This document shows positions 47,594 through 58,988 of a DNA stretch of 64,000 nt, piece by piece. Numbering within the stretch: position 1 is the stretch's first letter; every line of letters starts with the position of its first letter. This stretch comes from Methylomonas paludis (GTDB taxonomy: Bacteria > Pseudomonadota > Gammaproteobacteria > Methylococcales > Methylomonadaceae), in NCBI RefSeq assembly GCF_018734325.1, contig NZ_CP073754.1:3162001-3226000 (forward strand), read 5' to 3'. The position numbers and the translations under genes are program-made. The notes beneath the pieces were generated by a model, which had not been told where the DNA came from, did no database searches, and saw only the letters and a program-made list of their open reading frames with translations.

Positions 47594-48937
47594 ATGACTG
47601 AGCTTGAAACCACAGATGATAAAGCCGTAGCGCCGGAGTTTATCAGTTTTCAGGAAGCTTGCCGGTATTGGTTTAAGCTGGGTTGGGTCAGTTTTGGCGG
47701 ACCGGCAGGACAGATAGCCATGATGCATCTGGAATTGGTGGAAAAGCGTCGCTGGCTGACCCAACAAAGTTTTCTTCACGCCCTGAATTACTGCATGTTG
47801 CTGCCCGGCCCGGAAGCTCAACAACTGGCAACTTATATAGGCTGGCTGATGCACGGCAAACTGGGTGGACTGGTAGCCGGAAGTTTATTTGTGCTGCCCT
47901 CGTTTTTAATCTTGCTGAGCCTGGGCTGGATTTATTTGAGCTTTGGCCAGCTCGGCATCATGAGCGGTATTCTGTATGGCATTAAACCGGCAGTAACGGC
48001 GATAGTGCTGGCTGCGGCCTGGCGACTAAGCCGCAAAATCTTGAGCAATATAGGGTTATGGGGAATGGCAATTGCAGCTTTTCTGGCTATTTTTGTTTGG
48101 CATACCCCGTTTCCGTTAATTGTATTGAGCGCAGCTCTGCTGGGAGCCGGCGCCGGGCATTTTTATCCAGGTAAACTTAATGGCGGCGCTACCCATCAGC
48201 AGAAAGTATTACCTATCATTACCGGACAACGGCAGGTACCGGCTCATGCAATATTTCGCTGGCGATCTTTTTTAGGCACTATTGCCGTAGGTTTAGCCTT
48301 GTGGCTAGCAAGTATGGCTGGTCTGTACGGGCTATACGGCTGGGATGGAGCCTTGACGCAAATGGCCTGGTTTTTTACCAAAGCAGCATTGCTGACGTTT
48401 GGCGGCGCTTATGCGGTACTGCCTTATGTGTATCAGGGAGTGGTAGAGCATTATCAGTGGCTGACCGCAAATCAGATGATGGATGCCCTGGCGTTAGGCG
48501 AAACCACACCGGGCCCGCTGGTGATGGTACTAACTTTTGTCGGCTGTGTGGCGGGCTGGAGTCAAGCTGTGTTTGGCCCTGAGCATTTGTTTCTGGCCAG
48601 CGCGGCAGCGGCTATATTAGTCACTTATTTTACGTTTTTACCCAGTTTTGTGTTTATTCTGGCCGGCGGGCCGCTGGTGGAATCCAGTCAGGGAAATCTG
48701 AAATTCGGCGCCGCTTTAACCGGCATCAGTGCCGCTGTATGCGGAGTGATAGTGAATTTGGCGGTATTTTTTGCCGTACCGGTATTTTGGCCGGGACATA
48801 TTGATGTGTTTGCACTAACCCTCGGCGCCGGCGCTTTACTGGCACTAATACGCTTTCAAGCCGGGGTCATAAAGGTTATTTTAGGTTGCGGACTAGCCGG
48901 GCTTGGGCACTGGATAGCTGGGGCATGGCTGTTTTGA
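47594..48937 (+). CDS. chrA: Chromate transporter ChrA (two-domain)
   Basis: A 447-residue CHR-superfamily transporter with two homologous halves. The first has KLGWVSFGGPAGQIAMM and LPGPEAQQLATYIG. The second has TKAALLTFGGAYAVLPYV and LGETTPGPLVMVLTFVG. About ten hydrophobic spans are present. Long-form ChrA proteins export chromate in the studied cases, but many homologues have unknown substrates. No chrB or other chromium gene is nearby. Confidence 0.9.
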   Translation: MTELETTDDKAVAPEFISFQEACRYWFKLGWVSFGGPAGQIAMMHLELVEKRRWLTQQSFLHALNYCMLLPGPEAQQLATYIGWLMHGKLGGLVAGSLFVLPSFLILLSLGWIYLSFGQLGIMSGILYGIKPAVTAIVLAAAWRLSRKILSNIGLWGMAIAAFLAIFVWHTPFPLIVLSAALLGAGAGHFYPGKLNGGATHQQKVLPIITGQRQVPAHAIFRWRSFLGTIAVGLALWLASMAGLYGLYGWDGALTQMAWFFTKAALLTFGGAYAVLPYVYQGVVEHYQWLTANQMMDALALGETTPGPLVMVLTFVGCVAGWSQAVFGPEHLFLASAAAAILVTYFTFLPSFVFILAGGPLVESSQGNLKFGAALTGISAAVCGVIVNLAVFFAVPVFWPGHIDVFALTLGAGALLALIRFQAGVIKVILGCGLAGLGHWIAGAWLF

Positions 48938-49097
48938 ACACTGACAATCGCCCGTTGAACCCAAAAATCAAGCAGATTCCGTAGCCTTTTTTTCAAATTA
49001 AGGATGTAATAAAATTTGCCCACCGGCAAAACTGTGACCGGCTAATAAAAATAATAACTAAGATCTACTGGCCTGTTAAGGGCTTGAGGGGGACTTT

Positions 49098-51218
49098 GTG
49101 GTCAGAGATTTTGCGCTGCGACTGCCGAGGAAAATTGACGGCGGTAAATTGCGCTGGGCTTGGTATGCATTTACTATATTTTGGGGGGCTTATCTGTTAT
49201 TTCAGATTGAGCCCTTGATAGGCAAGTTTATTTTACCCTGGTTCGGCGGCAGCCCTGCGGTTTGGACCAGTTGTATGCTGTTTTTTCAGGTTTTGATGCT
49301 CGGCGGCTATGCATACGCACATCTGATTCTGGATAATTTTGCGGCCAGCAAACAGGGCTTAGTCCATATTGGCCTGTTATTGCTGAGTCTGTTGGTACTG
49401 CCGATTGCGCCTGCAGCCAGTCTGGAACCCGCTGCCGCGGCTGAGCCTATGCTGTCGATTCCTTGGTTATTGCTGCGTAGTATCGGTTTGCCGTTTTTGG
49501 TGCTGGCAACCACCAGCCCGTTATTACAGGCCTGGTTTGTCAGGGTCTGCGCCGGAAGTTCGCCTTACCCGCTGTATGCCTTATCCAATATAGGCTCTTT
49601 GCTGGCTTTGTTGAGCTATCCGTTTCTGGTTGAACAGTATTTTCGGCTGGGCGAACAAACGCTCAGCTGGTCCTGGGCTTATGCTTTGTTTATCCTTGCC
49701 TGCGCCGGTCTGGCCTTTGATTTTCATAAACAGGCCAAAGCCGGCTTGATCTGCGCCACACCGCTAAATCCGGATAATACCCCCCTGCCTGCCGATAACT
49801 TGCCACACTGGCTAAAATGGTTTTTGTGGCTGGCTTTGCCGGCTGCCACTTCGGTTTTATTATTGGCAGTGACTAATGAATTATGTCAGGATGTAGCCAG
49901 CGTACCGTTTTTGTGGATAGTACCGCTAAGCTTTTATCTGATATCGTTTATTTTCTGTTTTGCCCGGTTCAACTGGTATCGGCGGCGCATTTTTATTCCA
50001 GCTGCCATCTCCGCAGCAGCAGCAATGGTTTATGCCTTGTATCAAAGTTCGCATATCAATCTGCCTGGACAGATTGCTATTTATAGTTTCGGCCTGTTTT
50101 TCTGCTGCATGATTTGTCACGGCGAGTTATATCGCTGGCGACCACATCCCGCTCAGCTCACCGCTTATTATCTGGGAATTGCCGGCGGCGGAGCCTTAGG
50201 TGGCTTGTTTGCTGCCTTGGCCGCACCACTGCTGTTTAAACTGTATCTGGAATTTCATATTGGTTTATTTGCCTGCTTTGCCTTGTTGTGGTTGAGCATT
50301 GCCCTTGATAAACAACTGTTACCGGATAAGCGCCACAACTACCTGATGCACGGTCTGGCGCTAATATTACTGGGAGTGTTGGGTAAATATCTGCTGGCGC
50401 ATGTTTATTATGCCGGCAGCGCCCAAATTGCTCTGGAGCGCAATTTTTACGGTGTATTACGGGTGGAAGAGCGCGACCATGAGCAAGTTGATCAGGCACG
50501 TCGGGTCCTGCGCCACGGTGCGATAGATCATGGTTTTCAATATCTGGCCGAGACTAAACGCCGCTTGGCTACCGCTTATTATTGGCCGGGCACAGGCGTG
50601 GGTTTAACCTTAACCAATTTTCCGCGCCAACAGCAGCGCCGGATCGGTTTGGTGGGTTTAGGCGTGGGTACGCTGCTGGCCTACGCCAAAACCGGTGATT
50701 ATTTTCGGATTTATGAAATCAACCCGCAGGTAATCGAGTTTGCCCAACAGTATTTTAGTTTTATCCAGGATGCACCGGTCAATCTGGATATTATCAGTGC
50801 CGATGCTAGACTGGCGCTGGCCCAGGAAAGCCCACAACATTTTGATGTGTTGGCTCTGGATGCCTTCAGCGGTGATGCCGTACCCATGCATTTGCTGAGT
50901 GACGAAGCCATGCAACTGTATTTCAGGCATTTGCAACCGGACGGCGTATTGGCGGTACATATTACTAATCACTACCTGAATTTTCGGCCTTTACTGGCCG
51001 GCTGGGCGGAACAAGCGGGTTATGACTATGTGGTTGTCCACGCCCAGCCGCCGGCTGACCAACCGAATTTATATCGGGCCGATTGGGCTTTACTGACACG
51101 AAATCGGGCATTTTTGCAAAGCCCTGCCATTACAGCGGCGGCAGAACCCAGACAAAGCGGCGGCAAACGAGTAGTATGGACGGATGATTTTTCCAATTTA
51201 TTCAGTTTGTTAAAGTAA
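49098..51218 (+). CDS. Membrane-fused spermidine synthase-like protein
   Basis: A 706-residue protein from a GTG start with GAGGGGG upstream. The first ~450 residues hold about twelve hydrophobic spans (YLLFQIEPLIGKFILPWFGG is the typical opening). The last ~250 form a spermidine-synthase-like SAM-binding domain with GLVGLGVGTLLAYAK and LDAFSGDAVPMHLLSDEAM. Such fused proteins are common in proteobacteria. Whether they make polyamines or methylate something is unknown. It precedes the dioxygenase gene by 16 bp. Confidence 0.88.
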   Translation: MVRDFALRLPRKIDGGKLRWAWYAFTIFWGAYLLFQIEPLIGKFILPWFGGSPAVWTSCMLFFQVLMLGGYAYAHLILDNFAASKQGLVHIGLLLLSLLVLPIAPAASLEPAAAAEPMLSIPWLLLRSIGLPFLVLATTSPLLQAWFVRVCAGSSPYPLYALSNIGSLLALLSYPFLVEQYFRLGEQTLSWSWAYALFILACAGLAFDFHKQAKAGLICATPLNPDNTPLPADNLPHWLKWFLWLALPAATSVLLLAVTNELCQDVASVPFLWIVPLSFYLISFIFCFARFNWYRRRIFIPAAISAAAAMVYALYQSSHINLPGQIAIYSFGLFFCCMICHGELYRWRPHPAQLTAYYLGIAGGGALGGLFAALAAPLLFKLYLEFHIGLFACFALLWLSIALDKQLLPDKRHNYLMHGLALILLGVLGKYLLAHVYYAGSAQIALERNFYGVLRVEERDHEQVDQARRVLRHGAIDHGFQYLAETKRRLATAYYWPGTGVGLTLTNFPRQQQRRIGLVGLGVGTLLAYAKTGDYFRIYEINPQVIEFAQQYFSFIQDAPVNLDIISADARLALAQESPQHFDVLALDAFSGDAVPMHLLSDEAMQLYFRHLQPDGVLAVHITNHYLNFRPLLAGWAEQAGYDYVVVHAQPPADQPNLYRADWALLTRNRAFLQSPAITAAAEPRQSGGKRVVWTDDFSNLFSLLK

Positions 51219-51234
51219 AGAGAAATATTTAATT

Positions 51235-52044
51235 ATGAATCAATATCTTGCTCCAGTGCTTTTCATTCCGCACGGCGGCGGGCCGCTGCCTTTACTGGGT
51301 GATGCCGGTCACGTGGAATTGGTGGAATTTCTCCGCGCCTTACCGGCCAGTCTGGCTAAGCAACCGGCTGCTATTTTAGTCATCAGTGCCCATTGGGAGG
51401 CTACCCAGGCCACCATTACCCATGCCGATAAACCGGCACTGATTTATGATTATGCCGGATTTCCGGAAGCCTCTTATCAGATTACTTATCCTGCAGTGGG
51501 CAATCCTGATTTGGCAAAGCAGGTATTCAGGCTATTAACTGAACATGATATTCCGGCCAGCCTGGACAATCAACGCGGCTTTGATCACGGTTTGTTTGTA
51601 CCCTTGAAGCTTATGTATCCGCAAGCCGATATTCCTTGTTTGCAATTATCGCTGGTCAATCACCTTGATCCCGAGCTACACCTTAAAATTGGCCAGGCAT
51701 TAGCCGTTTTGCGCAAACAAAATATTCTGATTTTAGGGTCAGGGTTTTCTTTTCACAATATGCGGGCATTTTTTAGTCACTCGGCGGCCGATAATGCCAA
51801 AAATCAGGCGTTTGAGGATTGGCTGATCGAAACTTGCTGCGCTGACGAGTTGACTGCAGCAGAACGCAAAGCCAGGTTGCTGAACTGGCCATTAGCGCCT
51901 TTTGCCGGGTTTTGCCATCCCAGAGCCGAACATTTACTGCCTTTGCATGTCTGTTTGGGTGCCGGCGGCGCTACTCCGGCGGAATTGGTATTTGCCGGAT
52001 CAATACTGGGCAAGCAGGCCAGCGGATTTTTGTGGCGGTCTTGA
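51235..52044 (+). CDS. DODA-type (LigB-superfamily) extradiol dioxygenase
   Basis: A 269-residue protein of the 4,5-DOPA extradiol dioxygenase (YgiD-like) family. Metal ligands appear to be the His in FIPHGGGPLPLL, SAHWEA, RGFDHGLFVPLKLMYP and the late WPLAPFAGFCHPRAEHLLPL. The protein is cytoplasmic and may be co-transcribed with the spermidine-synthase-like gene. The natural substrate is unknown; E. coli YgiD cleaves DOPA weakly. Confidence 0.88.
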   Translation: MNQYLAPVLFIPHGGGPLPLLGDAGHVELVEFLRALPASLAKQPAAILVISAHWEATQATITHADKPALIYDYAGFPEASYQITYPAVGNPDLAKQVFRLLTEHDIPASLDNQRGFDHGLFVPLKLMYPQADIPCLQLSLVNHLDPELHLKIGQALAVLRKQNILILGSGFSFHNMRAFFSHSAADNAKNQAFEDWLIETCCADELTAAERKARLLNWPLAPFAGFCHPRAEHLLPLHVCLGAGGATPAELVFAGSILGKQASGFLWRS

Positions 52045-52103
52045 GGTATGATTAACACGCCAGCACGACCCAGTTTTTAATCTATCCCAGGCAGCACCCA
52101 CCC

Positions 52104-52709
52104 ATGTCAAAAACCACCATTTCCAGCAGCTTTTATGCCTATCTGGCCCGCTTGCGCTGGATAAAACGTTGGGGACTAAAGCGTAACGCCCATGAAGAAA
52201 ATGTCATGGAACATAGCTGGGAGGTGGCAGTAATTGCCCATACCCTGGCCCTGATTAAAAATCGATATTTTGACGGTGACTTGGATGCCAACGCGATTGC
52301 CACGGCAGCGCTGTATCATGATATTACCGAGGTGATCACTGGTGATTTGCCGACACCAATCAAATATCATTCACCGGCCATTTTTGAGGCTTATAAACAG
52401 ATTGAACAACAGGCCGAACTGGAATTGCTGAATTTGTTACCCGATGCCTTGCAAGCGGATTTTAGACCGCTGATACAACATCAGCACTTGCCGGCAGCAC
52501 ATCAACAGCTTATTAAAGCTGCCGATAAAATCTCGGCTTATCTGAAATGTCAGGCAGAGCTGAAAGCAGGTAACGGCGAGTTTGAATTGGCTGCCCAGCA
52601 ATTGGTCAGCAATATCCATGAGTTAAATCAACCGGAAGTGGTATTGTTCATGCAGGCTTTTGTGCCCAGCTGCGGCCTGACCCTGGATGGCTTGATGCAA
52701 ACCAATTAA
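52104..52709 (+). CDS. yfbR: 5'-Deoxynucleotidase YfbR
   Basis: An HD-domain phosphohydrolase of 201 residues that removes phosphate from dNMPs. Metal ligands are in ENVMEHSWEVAVIAHTLAL (first H) and ALYHDITEVITGDLPTPIKY (HD pair). The closing aspartate is in KAADKISAYLKC. It follows the dioxygenase gene on the same strand. Confidence 0.92.
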   Translation: MSKTTISSSFYAYLARLRWIKRWGLKRNAHEENVMEHSWEVAVIAHTLALIKNRYFDGDLDANAIATAALYHDITEVITGDLPTPIKYHSPAIFEAYKQIEQQAELELLNLLPDALQADFRPLIQHQHLPAAHQQLIKAADKISAYLKCQAELKAGNGEFELAAQQLVSNIHELNQPEVVLFMQAFVPSCGLTLDGLMQTN

Positions 52710-52767
52710 TCGGACTGATTGGTGTCACTACTTGCTAAGTGCTTGAGATTGGTTCTATACTAGCTTC

Positions 52768-53115
52768 ATGCGCATTCTTAATCTGTTTTTAATCACTTTG
52801 CTGTGTTTTGCGATCCCATTACAGGGTAGCGCAGGCTGGCTGGTGGGTGAAGACAATTGTCCTAGCGAATCGGCGCAGCTCAGCCACTCAGCCGATAAGC
52901 CCGCTCATGACTGCTGTACCGATAAAGCCACTCAGGCCAAAACCGGTAAAGCCTGCAAAGCCGAACAGGATTGCCAGACCGGCGGTCCAATGCTGCTGAA
53001 TCAACTGGAAAAGCCGCTAGCGACCTTTTACCCGGCTATCACCAAGCCGTTTACCGACAAAACCTATCTGTCCTTCGACGCCTTTACCACCTGGCGTCCG
53101 CCTACCTTGGCCTAA
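52768..53115 (+). CDS. Cys/His-rich exported small protein upstream of cusCBA
   Basis: A 115-residue protein with signal peptide MRILNLFLITLLCFAIPLQG. The mature part has six cysteines (C31, C49-C50, C63, C69 and one in the signal) plus H40 and H47, notably HDCC. It ends WRPPTLA. Small Cys-rich exported proteins of this type often lead heavy-metal RND operons and may bind or sense copper. It lies 105 bp before the outer-membrane gene; hairpins near 53136 and 53168 lie between. The function is inferred from context. Confidence 0.75.
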   Translation: MRILNLFLITLLCFAIPLQGSAGWLVGEDNCPSESAQLSHSADKPAHDCCTDKATQAKTGKACKAEQDCQTGGPMLLNQLEKPLATFYPAITKPFTDKTYLSFDAFTTWRPPTLA

Positions 53116-53220
53116 TTCCCGCAGTTAAAATCATCATTGTATAAATGATGGCATCCGCCATTGCAATCCGCTTTAGTCTAGCTAAACGGATAGCGCGGCC
53201 TGACGATACAGGAATTAGCT

Positions 53221-54498
53221 ATGTATTTTTATCTCTCTAAAAAGCGACTGCGTTTTAGCGCACTGTGGCTGCTGGCCAGCCTGCCGGAACTGGGCTGGAG
53301 CCTTGGTCTAAGTTTTGATGATGCGCTTAATCTGGCTTTACAGGAAACCCCGCAGTTAAGCGCGAATCAGGCGCAAACCGAAGCCGCCCGCCAATTAACC
53401 ACCCCTGCAGGTGAATTGCCCGATCCGCAATTGGCAGTGGGCGTGGATAATTTGCCGATACAGGGCGGCGACAGTTTCAGCCTGTCCCGTGATTTTATGA
53501 CTATGCAAAGAGTCGGGCTGATGCAGGCTTTCCCAAACGGCGCTAAACTGGATGCCAGAGTCGCTGCCGCTGAAAATCGGGTGGCCCTGGCTGAAGCGCA
53601 AACCCGGCTCAGCCGTTTACAGGTGCTGCAAGAAACCGCAGTGGCCTGGATTAATCGCCAGGCGCTTGAGCAGCAATTAGCGGTACTGAATGGACTGGAA
53701 CAGGAGAACCACCTGTTTGAACGGGCGGTACTGGCTAAATACAGTGGCGGCGCCGGCATGGCCAGCGAATTACTGACTCCCCGCCAGGAAGCGGCTTTGA
53801 TTGCAGAACGCCGCGATGAGCTGAACAGCCAGTTGGCAATGGCTTTGGCCCAATTGAAACGCTGGATCGGCTCTGCCGCAAACCAGCCTTTGGACGGTGA
53901 TATTCCCAACTGGCCGATTACCCCGGAAAGTCTGGCGCATGGTTTACACCGTCACCCGGAACTTGATTTATTTGACCCCAAAACCCGAATTCTGGATGCG
54001 GAAGTGGCAGAAGCCAAGGCGGAAAAAATTCCGGATTGGGCTTTGCAACTGGCTTATCAACGCCGGGGGCCGGCTTACAGCGATATGGTGTCTTTGCAAG
54101 TAAGCGTGGATTTACCGATTTTTGCCGGCTCCCGGCAAGACCCCAAACTGGCAGCCAAATTAGCGGAACGGGCAGCACTGGCCGATGAACGTAAAGCCGC
54201 TTTACTGGAACATGGCGCCATGCTGGAATCGGCGCTGGCCGAACACCAGCGTTTGGCCCGGGCGGTACAACGCAGCCGGGAGGTGATAGTACCGCTGGCG
54301 GCAGAAAAGGTGACATTAACGCTAGCTGACTGGCGCGGCAATCGCGCTGATTTAGCCACATTAGCCGCTGCTCGACGCGAAAATATTGAAGCGCAATTGA
54401 AAGCGATCAGCCTGGAAAATCAGCGCCGGCAACTGGCGGCTCGCTTGCATTATACCTATAGTGAACAGACCCTGAGTCAAACGGAGCCGCAGCCATGA
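53221..54498 (+). CDS. cusC: CusC-like outer-membrane factor (TolC family)
   Basis: The channel subunit of a tripartite metal efflux pump. The 425-residue protein has an N-terminal signal-like segment and two TolC repeats rich in long coiled helices (residues about 90-180 and 285-405). FDDALNLALQETPQL starts the first. It lacks an obvious lipobox. The stop overlaps the cusB start by 4 bp, so CusC and CusB are coupled. Cu(I)/Ag(I) specificity comes from the adjacent genes. Confidence 0.88.
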   Translation: MYFYLSKKRLRFSALWLLASLPELGWSLGLSFDDALNLALQETPQLSANQAQTEAARQLTTPAGELPDPQLAVGVDNLPIQGGDSFSLSRDFMTMQRVGLMQAFPNGAKLDARVAAAENRVALAEAQTRLSRLQVLQETAVAWINRQALEQQLAVLNGLEQENHLFERAVLAKYSGGAGMASELLTPRQEAALIAERRDELNSQLAMALAQLKRWIGSAANQPLDGDIPNWPITPESLAHGLHRHPELDLFDPKTRILDAEVAEAKAEKIPDWALQLAYQRRGPAYSDMVSLQVSVDLPIFAGSRQDPKLAAKLAERAALADERKAALLEHGAMLESALAEHQRLARAVQRSREVIVPLAAEKVTLTLADWRGNRADLATLAAARRENIEAQLKAISLENQRRQLAARLHYTYSEQTLSQTEPQP

Positions 54499-55760
54499 AG
54501 CCATTCAATTCTCTTGCCGTTCTGCTGGGCGCTACTGCATTAGTGGCCTCGGGCATAGGCATAGGCTGGCAACTGGCCTTGCAGCAAATACCGCCGGCCT
54601 CGCCGGAGCAGATGCCGGCCAGCCCGGAACCTGTTAAACCAGCTCAAAAGGTCTTGTACTGGTACGATCCGATGATGCCGCAACAACATTTTGATAAACC
54701 CGGCAAGTCACCGTTTATGGATATGGCCTTAATCCCCAAATATGCTGAAACCACCCATACTAACGGCATCAGCATAGATCCGCTACGTACCGAAAATATC
54801 GGCATGCGGCTGGCGACAGTATCCCGGCTGGCCGTGGCCAGACAACTGGAAGTCAGTGGCCTGATCGGTTTTAATGACAGGGATGTCGCAGTCGTGCAAA
54901 CCCGCAGCCCTGGTTTTGTCGAGCGGGTTTGGCCGTTGGCGGCGGGGGATCTGGTCAATGCCGGTCAGCCGTTGGTGGAACTGCTGTTACCGGAATGGGC
55001 CAGCGCGCAACAGGAACTGCTGGCAGTACGGGAACTGGGTGAACCCGATTTGCTGACAGCAGCCCGCCAGCGCTTGCGCCTGCTGGGGATGCCGGACAAT
55101 CTGATCCAACATCTGGAACTTAGCGGTGTGGTGGAAAACCGCTATACCATTACTGCGCCTATCAGCGGCGTTATCCAGAACCTGGACGTTCGCAATGGTA
55201 TGAGTGTGATGAACGCCCAGACTTTAGTGCGGATCAACGGCCTGAACAAGGTCTGGCTGGAAGCCGCTGTTGCGGAAGCCCAAGCGGAAACACTCAGCAT
55301 AGGTGACTTGGCGGAAGTACATCTGACGGCTTATCCAGAACAAGGCATGACCGGCAAAATCAGCACTATTTTACCGATGTTGCATGAAAACAGCCGCAGC
55401 GTGCGAGTCAGGATAGAACTGGATAATCAGCAGCATAAACTACGACCCGGCATGTCGGCACAAATACGCTTAAGCAGTCATGGCGCAGATACCGGATTGG
55501 CGGTGCCCAGTGAGGCATTAATACGCACCGGCAAACGCACATTGGTGATGCTGGCTGATGACGCAGGCCGTTATACTCCCCAGGAAGTCCATATCGGCCA
55601 TGAAGTCGGCAATTTTACGGTGATCAGTGCCGGGCTGGAGGAAGGCCAGCAGGTGGTGGCCAGCGGCCAGTTTTTGCTGGATTCGGAAGCCAGCCTGAGT
55701 GGCATTACCGCCGAGCCGGCTCACCAGCAACACCAGCATCAGATGGAGGAAAACCCATGA
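54495..55760 (+). CDS. cusB: CusB-like periplasmic adaptor
   Basis: A 421-residue membrane-fusion protein with an N-terminal anchor. The metal-binding segment reads [20 protein letters not shown] then DMALIPKYA. It keeps the three methionines that bind Cu(I) in E. coli CusB. Lipoyl/barrel-sandwich and beta-barrel parts follow ([48 protein letters not shown]). The C-terminus is His-rich (HQQHQHQ). It hands copper from the periplasm to CusA. Confidence 0.93.
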   Translation: MKPFNSLAVLLGATALVASGIGIGWQLALQQIPPASPEQMPASPEPVKPAQKVLYWYDPMMPQQHFDKPGKSPFMDMALIPKYAETTHTNGISIDPLRTENIGMRLATVSRLAVARQLEVSGLIGFNDRDVAVVQTRSPGFVERVWPLAAGDLVNAGQPLVELLLPEWASAQQELLAVRELGEPDLLTAARQRLRLLGMPDNLIQHLELSGVVENRYTITAPISGVIQNLDVRNGMSVMNAQTLVRINGLNKVWLEAAVAEAQAETLSIGDLAEVHLTAYPEQGMTGKISTILPMLHENSRSVRVRIELDNQQHKLRPGMSAQIRLSSHGADTGLAVPSEALIRTGKRTLVMLADDAGRYTPQEVHIGHEVGNFTVISAGLEEGQQVVASGQFLLDSEASLSGITAEPAHQQHQHQMEENP

Positions 55761-58700
55761 TAGCCGGTTTAATCCGCTGGTCGGTGCGCAACCGGTTCAT
55801 GGTGCTGTTATTGACCCTGTGTTTAGCCGGCTGGGGTATCTGGTCTATTAAAACCACCGCCATCGATGCATTACCGGATTTATCCGATGTGCAGGTGATT
55901 ATCCGTACCAGCTATCCAGGTCAGGCTCCACAAGTCGTGGAAAATCAGGTGACTTATCCACTGGCAACTACCATGCTGTCCGTACCTGGGGCAAAAACAG
56001 TACGCGGGTTTTCTTTTTTCGGCGACAGCTTTGTCTATGTACTGTTTGAGGACGGCACCGATTTGTACTGGGCGCGCTCCAGGGTGCTGGAGTATCTGAA
56101 TCAGGTGCAAGGCCGGCTCCCGGCTACGGCTAAAGCCAGTTTGGGCCCGGATGCGACTGGGGTGGGCTGGATTTTTCAATACGCGCTGATAGACCGTAGC
56201 GGTCAGCATGATTTAGCCCAATTACGTTCTTTGCAGGACTGGTTTTTAAAGTATGAGCTGAAAAGCTTACCCAATGTCGCCGAAGTTGCTACGGTGGGCG
56301 GTATGGTCAAACAATATCAAGTGGTGCTGGACCCGGTAAAACTGGCCAATCTGGGCATCAGCCAGCAACAGGTCAGCACGGCAATTACCAACGCCAATGC
56401 CGAAACCGGCGGCGGGGTTCTGGAACTGGGTGAAACCGAACTAATGGTGCGGGCCAGCGCTTATTTACAGTCTCTGGATGATTTTAGAGCCATAGTGCTG
56501 AAACTGGCGGACGGCGTACCGGTGTTGCTGGGCGATGTGGCGCAAATCCAGATCGGCCCGCAGATGCGGCGCGGCATTGTGGAACTGGATGGCGAAGGCG
56601 AAAGCGTGGGGGGCGTGATTATTTTACGTTCCGGTAAAAACGCCCGCGAAACGATCAGTGCGGTAAAAACCAAACTGGACAGTCTGCAAGCCAGCTTGCC
56701 TGCCGGAGTGGAAATAGTCACCACTTATGACCGCAGTCAGTTGATAGATCGGGCTGTGGCCAACCTGACCGACAAGCTGATTGAGGAGTTTGTGGTGGTG
56801 GCGGTGGTCTGCGTGGTGTTTTTATGGCATTTACGCTCTTCGCTGGTAGCTATTATTGCCTTACCGCTGGGGGTATTAACCGCATTTGCCATCATGCGTT
56901 ATCAGGGGATTAATGCCAATATCATGTCACTGGGCGGCATTGCCATTGCGGTAGGGGCTATGGTGGACGCGGCGGTGGTGATGATAGAGAACGCCCATAA
57001 AAAAGTAGAGCACTGGCAGCAACAACATCCTGATCAGATTTTACAGGGCGAAACTCATTGGCAGGTAATGACCGATGCCGCTGTCGAAGTGGGACCGGCA
57101 CTGTTTTTTTCTTTATTGATAATCACCTTATCCTTTTTGCCTATTTTTACCCTGGAAGCACAGGAAGGCCGGCTATTTAGCCCGCTGGCATTTACCAAGA
57201 CCTATGCGATGGCCGCATCGGCGGGCTTGTCGGTGACCTTGATTCCCATTCTGATGGGTTACTGGATACGCGGCAAGCTGCCCAGCGAAACCGCCAACCC
57301 GGTAAACAGAACCTTGATCAAATTCTATAAACCGATACTGGATAGTGCCTTGCAGCGGCCAAAAACCACACTGTTGGCAGCAGGATTACTGTTTTTGACT
57401 TTATTCTGGCCGCTGAGCCGTTTGGGCGGTGAATTTTTACCGCCGCTGGATGAGGGCGATTTGCTGTATATGCCCAGCGCCTTGCCGGGCTTGTCGGCGC
57501 AAAAAGTCGCGGAAGTATTGCAGCAGACTGACCGGATGATCAAGACGGTGCCGGAGGTGGCACGGGTATTCGGCAAAGCCGGCCGCGCCGAAACGGCAAC
57601 CGACCCGGCGCCGCTGGAAATGTTTGAAACCACCATTCAGTTTAAACCCCGCAATGAATGGCGGGCCGGTATGACTCAGGAAAAGCTGATTGCCGAACTG
57701 GATGCAGCCGTGAAAGTGCCCGGAATGGCGAATATCTGGATTCCACCAATACGCAATCGTATCGATATGCTGGCCACCGGGATTAAAAGCCCGATAGGTG
57801 TAAAGATCAGCGGCAGCCATCTAACCGATATTGATAAAGTGGCTCAGGAAGTGGAACATCTGGCCAAGCAGCTGGATGGGGTATCCTCGGCGCTGGCAGA
57901 ACGTTTGAGCGGTGGCCGCTATGTAGACATAGATATCGATAGGGCCGCTGCTGCCCGCTATGGACTGAGCATAGCCGAATTGCAGGCGGTAGTCGCCGGT
58001 TTGATTGGTGGTGACAATATCGGCGAGACCGTAGAGGGACGCGCCCGTTATCCGATTAATTTGCGCTATCCGCGCGAATGGCGCAATTCTGTGGAGCGCT
58101 TGCAACAATTGCCCATTACTACCGAGTTAGGCAGTCAGATTACGCTGGGCAGCGTAGCGCATATTCATATCAGTGACGGTCCTCCGATGCTGAAAAGCGA
58201 AAACGCCCGACCCAGCGGCTGGGTTTATATTGATGTGCGGGGCCGGGATTTGGCCTCAGTGGTAACAGAATTGAAAGCCAAAGTTAACCAGGAAATTAAG
58301 CTGGAGCCGGGTATGACTTTAAGTTATTCCGGTCAGTTTGAGTTTTTGGAACGGGCCAATGCCCGCATGAAACTGGTGGTACCGGCCACCCTGCTGATTA
58401 TTTTTGTCTTGCTGTATCAGACTTTCCAGCGGATGGACGAAGCGTTGCTGATTATGCTGACTCTGCCGTTTGCCTTGACCGGCGGGGTATGGTTTTTATA
58501 TTTGCTTAATTTTAATCTGTCTGCCGCCACTGGGGTGGGCTTTATTGCGCTGGCCGGTATTTCCACTGAATTTGGGGTGATCATGCTGCTTTATCTGAAA
58601 CAGGCCTGGACAGAGCGCTTGGCCCATGATCAGGATAGCCCAGCGGATTTGCTGGCGGCGATCCGCGAGGGCGCGGTGTTGCGGGTAAGACCCAAAGCAA

Positions 58701-58882
58701 TGACCGTAGCGGTGATTATTGCCGGTTTATTGCCCATTTTTTGGGGCAACGGTACCGGCAGCGAAGTAATGAGCCGCATTGCTGCGCCAATGCTGGGCGG
58801 GATGGTGACAGCGCCCTTGTTATCCATGCTGGTGATTCCGGCAGCATTTCGCTTAATGGAAAGCCGACGGCTGCGGAAGTGA
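55757..58882 (+). CDS. cusA: CusA-like copper/silver RND efflux pump
   Basis: A 1041-residue heavy-metal RND transporter with twelve membrane spans and two large periplasmic loops. It shows [18 protein letters not shown], the proton-relay segment [20 protein letters not shown], and [16 protein letters not shown]. Methionines in [20 protein letters not shown] fit the copper site of E. coli CusA. It overlaps cusB by 4 bp. Together with cusC and cusB it forms a periplasmic copper efflux pump, useful in a methanotroph that imports copper. Confidence 0.95.
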   Translation: MIAGLIRWSVRNRFMVLLLTLCLAGWGIWSIKTTAIDALPDLSDVQVIIRTSYPGQAPQVVENQVTYPLATTMLSVPGAKTVRGFSFFGDSFVYVLFEDGTDLYWARSRVLEYLNQVQGRLPATAKASLGPDATGVGWIFQYALIDRSGQHDLAQLRSLQDWFLKYELKSLPNVAEVATVGGMVKQYQVVLDPVKLANLGISQQQVSTAITNANAETGGGVLELGETELMVRASAYLQSLDDFRAIVLKLADGVPVLLGDVAQIQIGPQMRRGIVELDGEGESVGGVIILRSGKNARETISAVKTKLDSLQASLPAGVEIVTTYDRSQLIDRAVANLTDKLIEEFVVVAVVCVVFLWHLRSSLVAIIALPLGVLTAFAIMRYQGINANIMSLGGIAIAVGAMVDAAVVMIENAHKKVEHWQQQHPDQILQGETHWQVMTDAAVEVGPALFFSLLIITLSFLPIFTLEAQEGRLFSPLAFTKTYAMAASAGLSVTLIPILMGYWIRGKLPSETANPVNRTLIKFYKPILDSALQRPKTTLLAAGLLFLTLFWPLSRLGGEFLPPLDEGDLLYMPSALPGLSAQKVAEVLQQTDRMIKTVPEVARVFGKAGRAETATDPAPLEMFETTIQFKPRNEWRAGMTQEKLIAELDAAVKVPGMANIWIPPIRNRIDMLATGIKSPIGVKISGSHLTDIDKVAQEVEHLAKQLDGVSSALAERLSGGRYVDIDIDRAAAARYGLSIAELQAVVAGLIGGDNIGETVEGRARYPINLRYPREWRNSVERLQQLPITTELGSQITLGSVAHIHISDGPPMLKSENARPSGWVYIDVRGRDLASVVTELKAKVNQEIKLEPGMTLSYSGQFEFLERANARMKLVVPATLLIIFVLLYQTFQRMDEALLIMLTLPFALTGGVWFLYLLNFNLSAATGVGFIALAGISTEFGVIMLLYLKQAWTERLAHDQDSPADLLAAIREGAVLRVRPKAMTVAVIIAGLLPIFWGNGTGSEVMSRIAAPMLGGMVTAPLLSMLVIPAAFRLMESRRLRK

Positions 58883-58988
58883 TGACGTTTTATTCTGGCT
58901 ACGCTGAGTTCTTTAGTCGGGTACTTGACCAGCGGGGTAACACTGTTATCCTGTACGGCTGTTTTGCAATCACCCAATAGACTGATCA

